A stretch of 64,000 nt of DNA from Bacteroidota bacterium (GTDB taxonomy: Bacteria; Bacteroidota; Bacteroidia; Sphingobacteriales; Sphingobacteriaceae). Both the position numbers and the translations under genes were made by a program. The notes beneath the pieces are model-generated. The model saw nothing but the letters and a program-made list of their open reading frames with translations. It did not search any database and was not told where the DNA came from. Shown in pieces: positions 42,441-50,927 of the stretch (positions are counted from its first letter, which is position 1; the number at the start of each line of letters is the position of its first letter). The stretch covers positions 10,178 through 74,177 of the forward strand of contig JABDEQ010000001.1 in NCBI GenBank assembly GCA_013286985.1, given 5' to 3'.

Positions 42441-42457
42441 ATTCCCCTACGGGCTAC
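42441..42457 (+). other. attR-like 17-bp core
   Basis: An exact copy of tRNA-Glu 3' sequence 41175-41191, with unrelated bases on both sides. Confidence 0.8.
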
Positions 42458-42484
42458 GAAAAACAATACCAAAAGATGCTAAAA

Positions 42485-42516
42485 GCCTGCAAATCAAAAG
42501 TTTGCAGGCTTTTTTT
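42485..42516 (+). terminator. Terminator beyond the attR copy
   Basis: A perfect 9-bp stem (GCCTGCAAA with TTTGCAGGC) and 7-base loop are followed by seven T. It was probably the original tRNA-Glu terminator before the insertion, since it lies just after the displaced tRNA 3' end. Confidence 0.75.
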
Positions 42517-42559
42517 GTTGCATCAAACCATCATATTATGCACCAAATCGCAACAAAAA

Positions 42560-42610
42560 GGTGCGTAATTCGGTGCGTAACTAAATGGAAAATAACTACG
42601 CACCGAATTG
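42560..42610. repeat. GGTGCGTAA repeats upstream of the second integrase
   Basis: GGTGCGTAA occurs at 42560 and 42572 (12-bp period), with an inverted TACGCACCGAATT at 42597. They are probably arm-type sites for the second integrase. The 12-bp period equals that of the ACTGTCA pairs. The rest of 42611-42707 holds nothing I recognise. Confidence 0.5.
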
Positions 42611-42707
42611 CTTATAATTAATTGACTATCAACCTGTTCAGCGAGTGAACATCTTGATAAAAGCAGGCTACAAACTTACTTTTGTTTAACTTTTTAAGCT
42701 TGTAATT

Positions 42708-44009
42708 ATGAGTAATTTCCATCTGCTTTTCTACATCAGAAAGCAAAAAAACTACAAAGGGGGTGCAATGCCCATCTACATGCGCATCACAGTTAGCGGC
42801 AAACGCGTGGATATATCCGTGGGACGCGATTGTGATCCGGTCAAATGGAACAATCATGCTGGACGTGCAATTGGAACCAAAGAAGAAATTAAGGCACTTA
42901 ACAACTATCTCGACAGCCTGTAAACCAAACTTCGAAATGCGCACCAAACGCTGATTGACACGAACCAGCAGGTAACAACAGAAAGCCTCCACAATCAGCT
43001 CACGGGTAAAAATCAAAAGAGCCATTTTCTAATGCAATTGTTCCGGGAGCATAATGCTAAAGTAAAGGCATTAATCGGAAACGGGTTTGAGGCTAATACA
43101 TTAAAAGGGTATAATACCTCTGAAAAACACCTCACTGGTTTCCTGCAAGAAAAATATGATAAAACAGATATAGAGATCAGCCAACTAAACCATGCTTTTA
43201 TTGTTGACTTTGAGTTTTACCTGAAAGCAAATTGTAAAATTACTGGTGTATCCGCCGCCAAATACATTAAACACTTAAAAAAAATTGTTAATCACTGTAT
43301 TGCTAATGGCTGGCTAAAGCAAAATCCATTTATCAATTTTAAATCCACTGCAAAAGCAAAGGAGCACACTTTTCTTACGCAGCAGGAACTTGATAATATT
43401 ACGACATCCAAAAAGATTACGATTGAACGCCTGAAGCAAGTAAGAGATATTTTTGTTTTTTGCTGTTACACAGGTTTATCTTATGCCGATGTACAGAAGC
43501 TAAAACGCAACGAAATCGGCATTGGCATGGATGGCGAGCAATGGATATTTACAAGCCGTCAAAAAACAGATACATCTTCCCGCATACCACTACTCCCTGT
43601 AGCTTTAGAAATATTAAACCGCTATCAGGATCATCCGCAATGTGAAAATAAAGGATTGCTATTACCCGTATTGAGCAATCAAAAAATGAATGCTTATCTT
43701 AAAGAAATAGCTGACCTATCTGACGTTCTTAAACATTTGACGTTCCACCTGGCAAGGCATACGTTTGCCACAACAGTTACCTTATCCAATAATGTACCGA
43801 TAGAAACGGTTAGCAAAATGCTCGGCCATACCAATATTAAAACCACACAACACTACGCTAAAATATTGGATTTAAAAGTAAGCCAGGATATGGCTCAACT
43901 TAAACAGAAGTACGGTAATACTAAGCCATGTAACCATGCCCGTCCACTGGATCCAATGCAGGCAATTAACAATAAGCAACAAACCAATAAAACTAACCGT
44001 CATGCTTGA
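42708..44009 (+). pseudogene. Tyrosine recombinase (integrase) interrupted by one in-frame stop
   Basis: A complete Bacteroidota-type integrase of ~433 codons except for TAA at 42921-42923. The frame is unchanged on both sides, so a single CAA-to-TAA change explains the break (LNNYLDSL-stop-TKLRNAHQTL). The N-terminal arm domain precedes the stop. After it come the core-binding domain (TLKGYNTSEKHLTGFLQ) and the catalytic domain: CCYTGLSYADVQKL, HLARHTFATT (HxxR), MLGHTNIKTTQHYAKI (His and the nucleophile Tyr). A downstream ATG at 43032 could still give a catalytic fragment lacking the arm domain. A repeat of tRNA-Glu marking this second element's far end was not found. Confidence 0.88.
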
Positions 44010-44529
44010 ACAAATTTCAATATCCGATAGTAACATACAGAATAAAATATACTTAATAAGGAATCAAAAGGTAATGCTGGATTTCGACCTTGCCTCATTA
44101 TATGAGGTTGAAACGAGAGCGTTGAAACAGTCTGTCAAAAGGAACCTAATACGCTTTCCCGAAGATTTCATGTTCCAGTTAATTAAAAATGAGTGGACAG
44201 AGGTTATCACAATTTGTGATAACCTTCCTCAAAACATTAAATTTAGTCCATCTACTCCTTATGCGTTTACGGAACAAGGAGTGGCCATGTTATCAAGCAT
44301 ATTGAACAGTGACAGGGCAATAATTGTAAATATTCGGGTTTTTACTCGTGTGCGGCAATTTCTTTATGATCATGCTGATTTAAGTACTGAAATTGAACAG
44401 ATTAAAACCAAACTGACCAATCATGACAAAAACATCGAACTGATACTTCAATACCTGGATGAATTATTGGATAAAAAGGGGGCTTTAAAACAACGTATAA
44501 GAATTGGATATAAACCTGATACTTTATAA
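44002..44529 (+). CDS. ORF6N (KilA-N-like) domain DNA-binding protein
   Basis: About 175 residues from ATG 44002, which overlaps the integrase stop by 8 bases. It has the ORF6N phage/mobile-element domain: IYLIRNQKVMLDFDLASLYE, VKRNLIRFPEDFMFQL, and the YAFTEQGVAMLSSILNSDRA block. The C-terminal tail (~50 residues, IEQIKTKLTNHDKNIELI) is a probable coiled coil. ORF6N proteins are common cargo of Bacteroidota mobile elements and phages; the role is thought to be DNA binding or regulation. The 44530-44836 stretch after it holds no gene or repeat I can identify. Confidence 0.88.
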   Translation: MLEQISISDSNIQNKIYLIRNQKVMLDFDLASLYEVETRALKQSVKRNLIRFPEDFMFQLIKNEWTEVITICDNLPQNIKFSPSTPYAFTEQGVAMLSSILNSDRAIIVNIRVFTRVRQFLYDHADLSTEIEQIKTKLTNHDKNIELILQYLDELLDKKGALKQRIRIGYKPDTL

Positions 44530-44836
44530 AGGAGATTCTTAATAAGCAATGCAAAAATAAATTTAATGATCTATTAATATCATAAGATCGAATAAACCGT
44601 TCCAAATCCATGCAATTATTGAAGAAACCTTAGATCCGGCCAATAAAAATAAAGCAAATCTGTCATACCGGAATGTGTTGATTTTTAACCAAAGCAGCAA
44701 AATGATACAATAGACAAAAGCCTACTCTAGTGTATCAATAAAGACTACATGGTTACCGGCAATATGGAAACTATAATTTGACTGTATTTCTAAATACGAA
44801 GTATACCTAGCTGAAGAAAGGTTAAGAATAAAGAGC

Positions 44837-46015
44837 CTATTTAAGTGTTCCATGTGGAGTATGAATAAAGGTACGATTAGCATTTCTTAGCTTAAAAAAA
44901 AGCTTAAATATTGTAAAAAAAGCAATCGGCAAATGCAGAACTGCCTTAAATAATCTCTTGTTAAAATATTGTAGCGGAATAGCCAGCAGTATAGCTATAT
45001 AAGTAATTATCCACAATAAAAACCAATAAACCGGAGGCAACGAATGCCCATGAAATACAGATAATATAAACGTTACCGGAGTTATCCCGAGCAGTATAAG
45101 ACGTGGCAGTAACAATGTTTGTATCACTTTATCAAAAAAGTCAAAGTTTCCTTTTAATAATTGTACAAAGCCTTCGCCTGCATATTTTTTCATATAATTG
45201 AGCTGTGCAGACAGCCAGCGACGGCGTTGATTTTGCAGGGTTGATAGTTGGGTAACTTTCTCATCGTAAACAATAGCATTTTCGGCATAACCAAATTGGA
45301 TGCGTTGTTTTAGCAGGCGCAGCTCCATTTCCTTATCAAAGCCGCCAACGGCAGTAATTTCGGGCATAATGGTTTTAAACAAATCAAAATCCAGCGCCAT
45401 TCCGGAGCCTATAATAGCACACGACAATCCTAAAGCCCGGTGCCCTTTACGAAAAATATGATTATTAATACCCTCACTTACAGCATCCAACAACGCATAA
45501 TTGGTGCCGGTATTTTTTGCTATGCGTTGCCCCTGAACAACCCGGTAACCACACTGCAATGCATCATTCATTCTCAACAGAAAATCGGCCGCACAAATAT
45601 TATCAGCATCAAGTACCAGCGCATAATCATAGCTATTGGCTGTTTGCTGAAGGGCCACATTTAAAGCTTTTGCCTTAGTACTTTTATCGAAAGACACCTC
45701 TACCACCTGTATAGGGAGCGAGTGCAATGTTATTAACGTTTCTGGTTTTAATGAATCAGCAATAACAACTATATGTTTTTTGTTTTCAGGATAGTTTAGC
45801 GCTAATGCTGCCAATGCGGTATCTATAATCACAGCATCTTCTTTATAAGATGGGATATAAATTACAAAAGACCCTGTATCCTCTCTTTCCGGTGCCATTG
45901 GCAAAGAATTAATGCGACCAGCCAGTGAAAACACGAAAAGATAAATGGCCTGGAACGCGAGAAAAACGAATACCAATAACGTGGGATAAAAGATCAATGC
46001 ATTTAAATAGTTCAT
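44837..46015 (-). CDS. Membrane glycosyltransferase family 2
   Basis: A 392-aa GT2 enzyme. One N-terminal transmembrane helix (about 8-33) precedes the catalytic domain, with YIPSYKEDAVIID, the DxD-type LVLDADN, GFDKEMELRLL and the QxxRW-type motif QNQRRRWLS typical of processive or polymer-type GT2 enzymes. Two or more C-terminal transmembrane segments (about 295-365) follow. It transfers a nucleotide-sugar residue to a lipid-linked or membrane acceptor. It is the last gene of the minus-strand exopolysaccharide operon, 12 bases after the preceding GT2. The sugar is unknown. Confidence 0.88.
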   Translation of the reverse strand: MNYLNALIFYPTLLVFVFLAFQAIYLFVFSLAGRINSLPMAPEREDTGSFVIYIPSYKEDAVIIDTALAALALNYPENKKHIVVIADSLKPETLITLHSLPIQVVEVSFDKSTKAKALNVALQQTANSYDYALVLDADNICAADFLLRMNDALQCGYRVVQGQRIAKNTGTNYALLDAVSEGINNHIFRKGHRALGLSCAIIGSGMALDFDLFKTIMPEITAVGGFDKEMELRLLKQRIQFGYAENAIVYDEKVTQLSTLQNQRRRWLSAQLNYMKKYAGEGFVQLLKGNFDFFDKVIQTLLLPRLILLGITPVTFILSVFHGHSLPPVYWFLLWIITYIAILLAIPLQYFNKRLFKAVLHLPIAFFTIFKLFFKLRNANRTFIHTPHGTLK

Positions 46016-46027
46016 AGTTTTTAGTAT

Positions 46028-46921
46028 TTAAGTCCGTTTATAATTTGCATTCCATATCAGCCCCTGCCATATTTTACCGGCAAAATCCCATTTACCTTGC
46101 AGCACATATTTTAACAATGCCACAGGCGTTGAAATGGCAATAAAGAAAAGCCTGCTAATTATTCCTTTTATTCCAAAGGTATTGCGCCTTATAAACAGCA
46201 GCCGGTTACGGTTTTGATAATATATTTTAAGTGGATTTGTTTTTCCCACGCTCATTGATTCTTTGTGATATACTACAGATGCAGGCTGATACCATATTGT
46301 AAAGCCCGCGCGTTGTGCATGCTCACTAAAATCCAGTTCTTCATAATAGAGGAAATAGTCTTCGGGAAGCATGCCCACTTCATCAAATACTGTTTTTCTT
46401 ATTGCCATAGCGGCGCCATGAGCCAGGTGTGTTTGATGAGCAACGTTATATTGTCCATTGTCTGTTTCGCCGGTGCCAACAAATTTACCGCGGGCAGTAA
46501 ATGAATTTATCGGTGCGCCGCCAGCATATTGAATGGTTTTTGGGGATTGATAGTAAAGTATCTTAGGGCTGATGATCCCTATATTTTCACAGGTATTAAA
46601 AAGCTTAACAATAGGCTCAAGGAATGATGGCTGAACCTCAGTATCATTATTTAATAAAAGAATAATCTCTCCCTTTGCTATGGCTATACCCCGGTTATTA
46701 CCACCGGCAAAGCCTTCGTTTTTTTCATTTTGGATAAATGTAATAGCGGGAAAATCAGCCGCTAAATAACCGGCATCAACAGCCGAGGCATTATCAATTA
46801 CAATTACCTCAACGTTGGGATAGGTAATGTGCTGAAGCGACCGCAACATTTCAACAGTAACAGCATCGGTATTATAATTTACCGAAATAATGGATACCAG
46901 CGGATTAATGTAATTATTCAT
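46028..46921 (-). CDS. Glycosyltransferase family 2, rhamnosyltransferase-like
   Basis: A 297-aa GT2 enzyme of the WbbL/rhamnosyltransferase type. It shows VSIISVNYNTDAVTVEMLRS, VIVIDNAS, NEGFAGGNNRGIAIAKGEII, the metal-binding LLNNDTEV and FLYYEELDFSEHAQRAGF. A short hydrophobic stretch near residues 255-275 may anchor it to the membrane. It overlaps the polymerase gene by 4 bases, indicating coupled translation. Donor sugar assignment is inference from the branch. Confidence 0.9.
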   Translation of the reverse strand: MNNYINPLVSIISVNYNTDAVTVEMLRSLQHITYPNVEVIVIDNASAVDAGYLAADFPAITFIQNEKNEGFAGGNNRGIAIAKGEIILLLNNDTEVQPSFLEPIVKLFNTCENIGIISPKILYYQSPKTIQYAGGAPINSFTARGKFVGTGETDNGQYNVAHQTHLAHGAAMAIRKTVFDEVGMLPEDYFLYYEELDFSEHAQRAGFTIWYQPASVVYHKESMSVGKTNPLKIYYQNRNRLLFIRRNTFGIKGIISRLFFIAISTPVALLKYVLQGKWDFAGKIWQGLIWNANYKRT

Positions 46922-48372
46922 AATACTTCAGCATTTTCGGTTAAAATTGAGATCGTTTTTACAATTCGTTTATCCCAGCGGTAGGCAAGCCAAACAAAGG
47001 CAATGCTCATAAAAACAATCACGCCGGTAGGAGCCTGGCCTAAAACCTGGTTGCCATAACTGGCAAAGGCTACCCCAACAAAACCGGCAAATAGCGCCAT
47101 AGCCATTTGTCGCAGCATTTTATCATTTTTCATTTTAAAAATCATAACAGTACCAGAAATAATAAAGGTGAATATGACCAGTAAATGCACCCAAAGACCA
47201 ACAATCCCAGTTTCGGCCCAGATGCGCACATACCAACTATCGGTAGGTGTATCGGCCAGCAAGGTGCCCGGGCTAAATCTTTGCCCCCATGAACCGGCAG
47301 AGCCAATGCCACCACCTATTGGCCTTGAAGCCAAATAGGCTTTTAATGTTTTTTGATTATTTAACCTTACCTGTAGTGACGGATCATTAGGGTCCATGGC
47401 GCTGCGCATCCTTTGGATCTGGTAATTAGCGGCTCCTATCTTGGTAAACTTTAAGGCACCAAAGAGTAGTGCAATAATGATTAAGCCTACTGACAGAATT
47501 TTAAAATTTTTGGTTAAAAACAGGTAAACCATTATTCCCGAAAGCGGCACAAATAATGCGCCCCTGGTACCTGATATTGACATCCCCCAAAAGAAAAATC
47601 CGGCCAATGCCCAGTATATTAACTTTTGCTTTAGTTTAACAGGGCCAAATGAAAATATTAAACAAACCAGCGCTATATGCCCCATGGCTGCTCCAAATTG
47701 CCCGGCATCCGAATAAAAAGAAAATACCCTTAACCGGCCAAACAGGATATGCGTTTTGTAGGCACCCGCATCCAGCCACATTTGTTCGGCGTGATTAACA
47801 CCTAAAAGCTGCTGTTTCATCCCCCATACACATGCAATTAGTGACCAGGCTATCCATATCCTTATAAAAATCTTAATCTCTTTAGGATCATTTAACAATA
47901 AAATGGTCAGAATAATCAACTGGATCATGTAAAGAGAAGTACCCCTAACCGAATAAAACCAGGCGGCAAAACTTCGCGATTCTGGATTTATAATTTCAAA
48001 TACGGTAAAAGCTGTCCAAACTACTATTCCATATACAAAAGGATTTTTTAAATATTTATAATCCCGGCTGGTGGCTTTGCTTAACGCGGCTATTAATGAC
48101 AAGAGTAAAAAAACATCCAACGATAAACCAAACGGCGCTGTTGAATAACGGATTATTCCATTTACAAAAAAACCGAGGTTCAATACTGTATATAACCCAA
48201 TTCGTGGATTTCTGAAAAGCAAAACAAGGTATATTAATACGAAGGGAATAGCTATTAATCCGGCGGCACCGGCAAGGTCTGTTTCTGTTATAATATAGCC
48301 CAAAGCTATGGCTACTACAGATATAAATATTGCCTGTACAAACCATAAATTATATATTTTTTGCAAAGTCAT
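46918..48372 (-). CDS. O-antigen polymerase/ligase-like membrane protein (Wzy)
   Basis: A 484-aa polytopic membrane protein with about 11-12 hydrophobic helices and one large periplasmic loop (about 325-395), which carries RLNNQKTLKAYLASRPIGGG and TPTDSWYVRIWAETGIVG. This loop pattern is that of the Wzy/WaaL O-antigen polymerase-ligase family (PF04932). It probably polymerises the repeat unit flipped by the neighbouring Wzx. It overlaps the next gene by 4 bases and starts 2 bases after the flippase stop. Confidence 0.87.
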   Translation of the reverse strand: MTLQKIYNLWFVQAIFISVVAIALGYIITETDLAGAAGLIAIPFVLIYLVLLFRNPRIGLYTVLNLGFFVNGIIRYSTAPFGLSLDVFLLLSLIAALSKATSRDYKYLKNPFVYGIVVWTAFTVFEIINPESRSFAAWFYSVRGTSLYMIQLIILTILLLNDPKEIKIFIRIWIAWSLIACVWGMKQQLLGVNHAEQMWLDAGAYKTHILFGRLRVFSFYSDAGQFGAAMGHIALVCLIFSFGPVKLKQKLIYWALAGFFFWGMSISGTRGALFVPLSGIMVYLFLTKNFKILSVGLIIIALLFGALKFTKIGAANYQIQRMRSAMDPNDPSLQVRLNNQKTLKAYLASRPIGGGIGSAGSWGQRFSPGTLLADTPTDSWYVRIWAETGIVGLWVHLLVIFTFIISGTVMIFKMKNDKMLRQMAMALFAGFVGVAFASYGNQVLGQAPTGVIVFMSIAFVWLAYRWDKRIVKTISILTENAEVL

Positions 48373-48374
48373 AA

Positions 48375-49688
48375 TTAAGCAGCCGGGATTTTCTTTAATA
48401 AATTGATTGATGCCAAAACACCGTGTTTCCAGAGTAATTTTATTGCAAATGCTTCAAGAATATCTTTCAGTTGCACCCAGCCTATAATTACCCCCAATAA
48501 GAAAGTTATTGTTGAACCGGCAGCCACACCATATACCCCCGCCCCTATCCATAAAGCAAAAACGTCAAGCAATACATTAGCGGCCAGCATTATAAAAACC
48601 TTGATAGTGTTTTTTCGCGGGCGATTACCTGCATCCAATAAAACCCCACAAAATCTGTCGATCGGTATCAGTGCCGCGTAAAAACAGAAGATCTGTAATA
48701 GCAATACCGACTCATGGTATTTACCACCGCCCAATAAGTTCACAATGTGTGAAGGGAAAATCAAAAATACAGCCAGCATAGGAAAAATAAGCGCAGTTAA
48801 AAAACCACATTGCCTATAAAATAAATACCTTAATTCCTCCCATTTTTGATGCTGAAACAATGACGCTGCTTTGGGCATGGTGACTGACGCAAAAGACCGT
48901 ACAGGGATTTCAATTGCCTCAATTAATTTTTGCGGAATAGAATAAACAGCTACAGCTGCCGGGCCAAGCCAAATGGCTATAATAAACTGGTCGCTGCTGC
49001 GTAGTAAGCTTGATGTTACCATAGTAAGCATGCTATATCTGCCAAAGGCCGATAATTTTCTTCGTTCAGTCTGAAGATTTGTTTTCCATGTCCCAAACCT
49101 TAGCCATCCGAAAATGGATCCCACCATTCCAATACCAAATTGCAACAACCCATAAAGCAATACTACTGTTTCAATTGAGAACCTAAGCTTTACCTGAAAA
49201 AGCAGCAGGATAGTAAAGCCGGCAGCAAAAAATATTTTTACCGCAGCCAATTTTTTAAAAAGCTGGCTGGCCTGTAGTTGCCATTGCAATAGTTGGTAAG
49301 GCAATGCGCTGAAAAGCCAAAAAATGGTGAATCTTTTTGCCAGTAAAAAAGCTCCGTTATCCAACTTCAAAAAGTACATAAACGGAAAGGCAAGTGTGGC
49401 CATTATAATTGTAAAACCCAGTAAGAGTTGCCATGATGCGCCAGTTAACCGGCTCTTTTCCTCCTGATTGGTGGAAACAGCAAAATACCTCACAAATGGT
49501 GTTTGTACCCACCCGCTTCGCAGCATTTCCAATAATGTGTAAACAGTAAGCAGCATGAACCATTTGCCTGCGTTATCACGCGAGTACTGATGGGCAATAA
49601 AACCAAGGTTAACAAAACCAAGCAGCGCTGTGGTACCATTTGATATTAATGACCAGGAGGTATTGCTGTATAAAATTTTCTTAATCAT
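48375..49688 (-). CDS. Polysaccharide flippase, MOP superfamily (Wzx)
   Basis: A 437-aa membrane protein with about 12 predicted helices and the N-terminal pattern SNGTTALLGFVNLGFIAHQY of oligosaccharide flippases. Charged short loops such as RFGTWKTNLQTERRKLSAFG and IEAIEIPVRSFASVTMPKAA fit the MOP/Wzx family. It moves lipid-linked repeat units to the periplasmic face. It overlaps the preceding GT4 gene by 4 bases. Confidence 0.87.
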   Translation of the reverse strand: MIKKILYSNTSWSLISNGTTALLGFVNLGFIAHQYSRDNAGKWFMLLTVYTLLEMLRSGWVQTPFVRYFAVSTNQEEKSRLTGASWQLLLGFTIIMATLAFPFMYFLKLDNGAFLLAKRFTIFWLFSALPYQLLQWQLQASQLFKKLAAVKIFFAAGFTILLLFQVKLRFSIETVVLLYGLLQFGIGMVGSIFGWLRFGTWKTNLQTERRKLSAFGRYSMLTMVTSSLLRSSDQFIIAIWLGPAAVAVYSIPQKLIEAIEIPVRSFASVTMPKAASLFQHQKWEELRYLFYRQCGFLTALIFPMLAVFLIFPSHIVNLLGGGKYHESVLLLQIFCFYAALIPIDRFCGVLLDAGNRPRKNTIKVFIMLAANVLLDVFALWIGAGVYGVAAGSTITFLLGVIIGWVQLKDILEAFAIKLLWKHGVLASINLLKKIPAA

Positions 49689-50926
49689 GATGCTTTGCTG
49701 TTTTTTGTTAATAGAGAATTAGGTATCAGAGGCCTTTTTGTAGAGTAGTGCGTCATAATCTCCATCAACTGGTTTGATCTTTCCTTCCAGTCGGCTTTTC
49801 TTGCTATGTTTAATCGTTGCTGTTTTATGCATTCATCATTTTCAATTAACGCCATCTCAATGCACTTAATAAATGACCCGGCATTGTTAGCCATATAAAC
49901 CACATCATCAGCTTCGGCCAGTGAGGCAAAAGGAGTAACTACAACAGGCAGGCCCATTGCCAAATATTCATTTACTTTTAGCGGGTATATGGCTGCAGTT
50001 AGCTCGTTGCAAACGTATGGCACAATACCCACGTCAATTTGCCGCTGCATGCACGGGATCTGATCAGCGAGTACCGGCGGCTCAAAACATACATTGATGT
50101 ATTTTATAAGCCGGTTGTAAATGCTTAGCTCACGCACTTTACCAATAAAAAGGAACCGTATATTAGGTAATAGCTTAATAACTGTTTCTAATAAATCCAA
50201 ATCAATCCTGTTGTCCATTGTACCGGTGTAACCAACAGTCTTCATGTAGTTTTCGTTAAGTTTGCGGCTATTTATGTTGCTGAAGAATGCATTGAAATGG
50301 ACACCGTTATTTACTACCTCTATTGGTTTGTTAATTTTCTGCTTTCTTTTTTTCAACTCGTCCGAACTCACCACTATCAAATCAGCCTTTGAAATAAATT
50401 TCTCCTCTTCTATTGATGCAAACCCCTTGAACCAGGGAACATTAGAAAAATCATCATAAATATAGTAGACGGTAAATTGCAGGTTATTTATAGTCCAATA
50501 GTTACCCAAAAACGGTTGAAAGGAATTAAAACCAATAATATTTTTCATCTGCAGCTTTTTAATGGCTTTGTTTATGTAATAGCCTGTAATTGCCGCATTA
50601 ATTCTGTTAGCGATTTTAAATAATCTGTACGATTTGATAATAAATGAAGGCAACACAGGTGGCAGTGATAATACGTAAAGCCCAATTCCGTCATTTCCTC
50701 TTACCCTTCTAAAACGTTTCTTTAATCCGAGCAAACGCTGCCACTCAAATTTCTTTTTGCCAAGTATTCCTTTTATTAAATCGGATATAGTGTAAGCGTA
50801 ATCAACGTAAAGCACCAGATGCTCATCCGACAGGCCTTTCATTAATTCAACTGTCGACCGTAAGTAGTCTGCTTCCCAGGCTGGCAGGGCAAAGCATACA
50901 ATATGTTTTGGTTTTAATTGCTCCAT
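49685..50926 (-). CDS. Glycosyltransferase, GT4-like
   Basis: A 413-aa GT-B fold enzyme. The C-terminal Rossmann half shows VVNNGVHFNAFF, VGYTGTMDNRIDLDLLE, FLFIGKVREL, and PLKVNEYLAMGLPVVVTPFA, the E-x7-E-type nucleotide-sugar region of GT4 enzymes. The N-terminal half is divergent but keeps KADLIVVSSDEL. No membrane segments are seen, so it is cytosolic or peripheral. It starts 1 base after the Wzc-like gene. The sugar is unknown. Confidence 0.85.
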   Translation of the reverse strand: MEQLKPKHIVCFALPAWEADYLRSTVELMKGLSDEHLVLYVDYAYTISDLIKGILGKKKFEWQRLLGLKKRFRRVRGNDGIGLYVLSLPPVLPSFIIKSYRLFKIANRINAAITGYYINKAIKKLQMKNIIGFNSFQPFLGNYWTINNLQFTVYYIYDDFSNVPWFKGFASIEEEKFISKADLIVVSSDELKKRKQKINKPIEVVNNGVHFNAFFSNINSRKLNENYMKTVGYTGTMDNRIDLDLLETVIKLLPNIRFLFIGKVRELSIYNRLIKYINVCFEPPVLADQIPCMQRQIDVGIVPYVCNELTAAIYPLKVNEYLAMGLPVVVTPFASLAEADDVVYMANNAGSFIKCIEMALIENDECIKQQRLNIARKADWKERSNQLMEIMTHYSTKRPLIPNSLLTKNSKAS

Positions 50927-50927
50927 T

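Larger units (their letters stand above)
41175..42457. mobile_element. Remnant integrative element in tRNA-Glu carrying a CRISPR array
   Basis: The 17 bases ATTCCCCTACGGGCTAC at the tRNA 3' end (41175-41191) recur exactly at 42441-42457. They behave as attL and attR of an element 1266 bp long. Inside are paired ACTGTCA repeats near each end, a 10-repeat CRISPR array and a 70-codon fragment of a tyrosine recombinase reading inward from the attR side. Nothing else survives, so it is either a decayed island or a minimal passive element. Confidence 0.8.

Noticed and set aside
42618..43025. Minus-strand open frame opposite the second integrase
   Set aside because: It is antisense to the integrase arm domain and the stop region; the plus-strand frame has clear family motifs.
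44530..44836. Far attachment site of the second integrase element
   Set aside because: I looked for a further copy of the tRNA-Glu 3' end here and found none.
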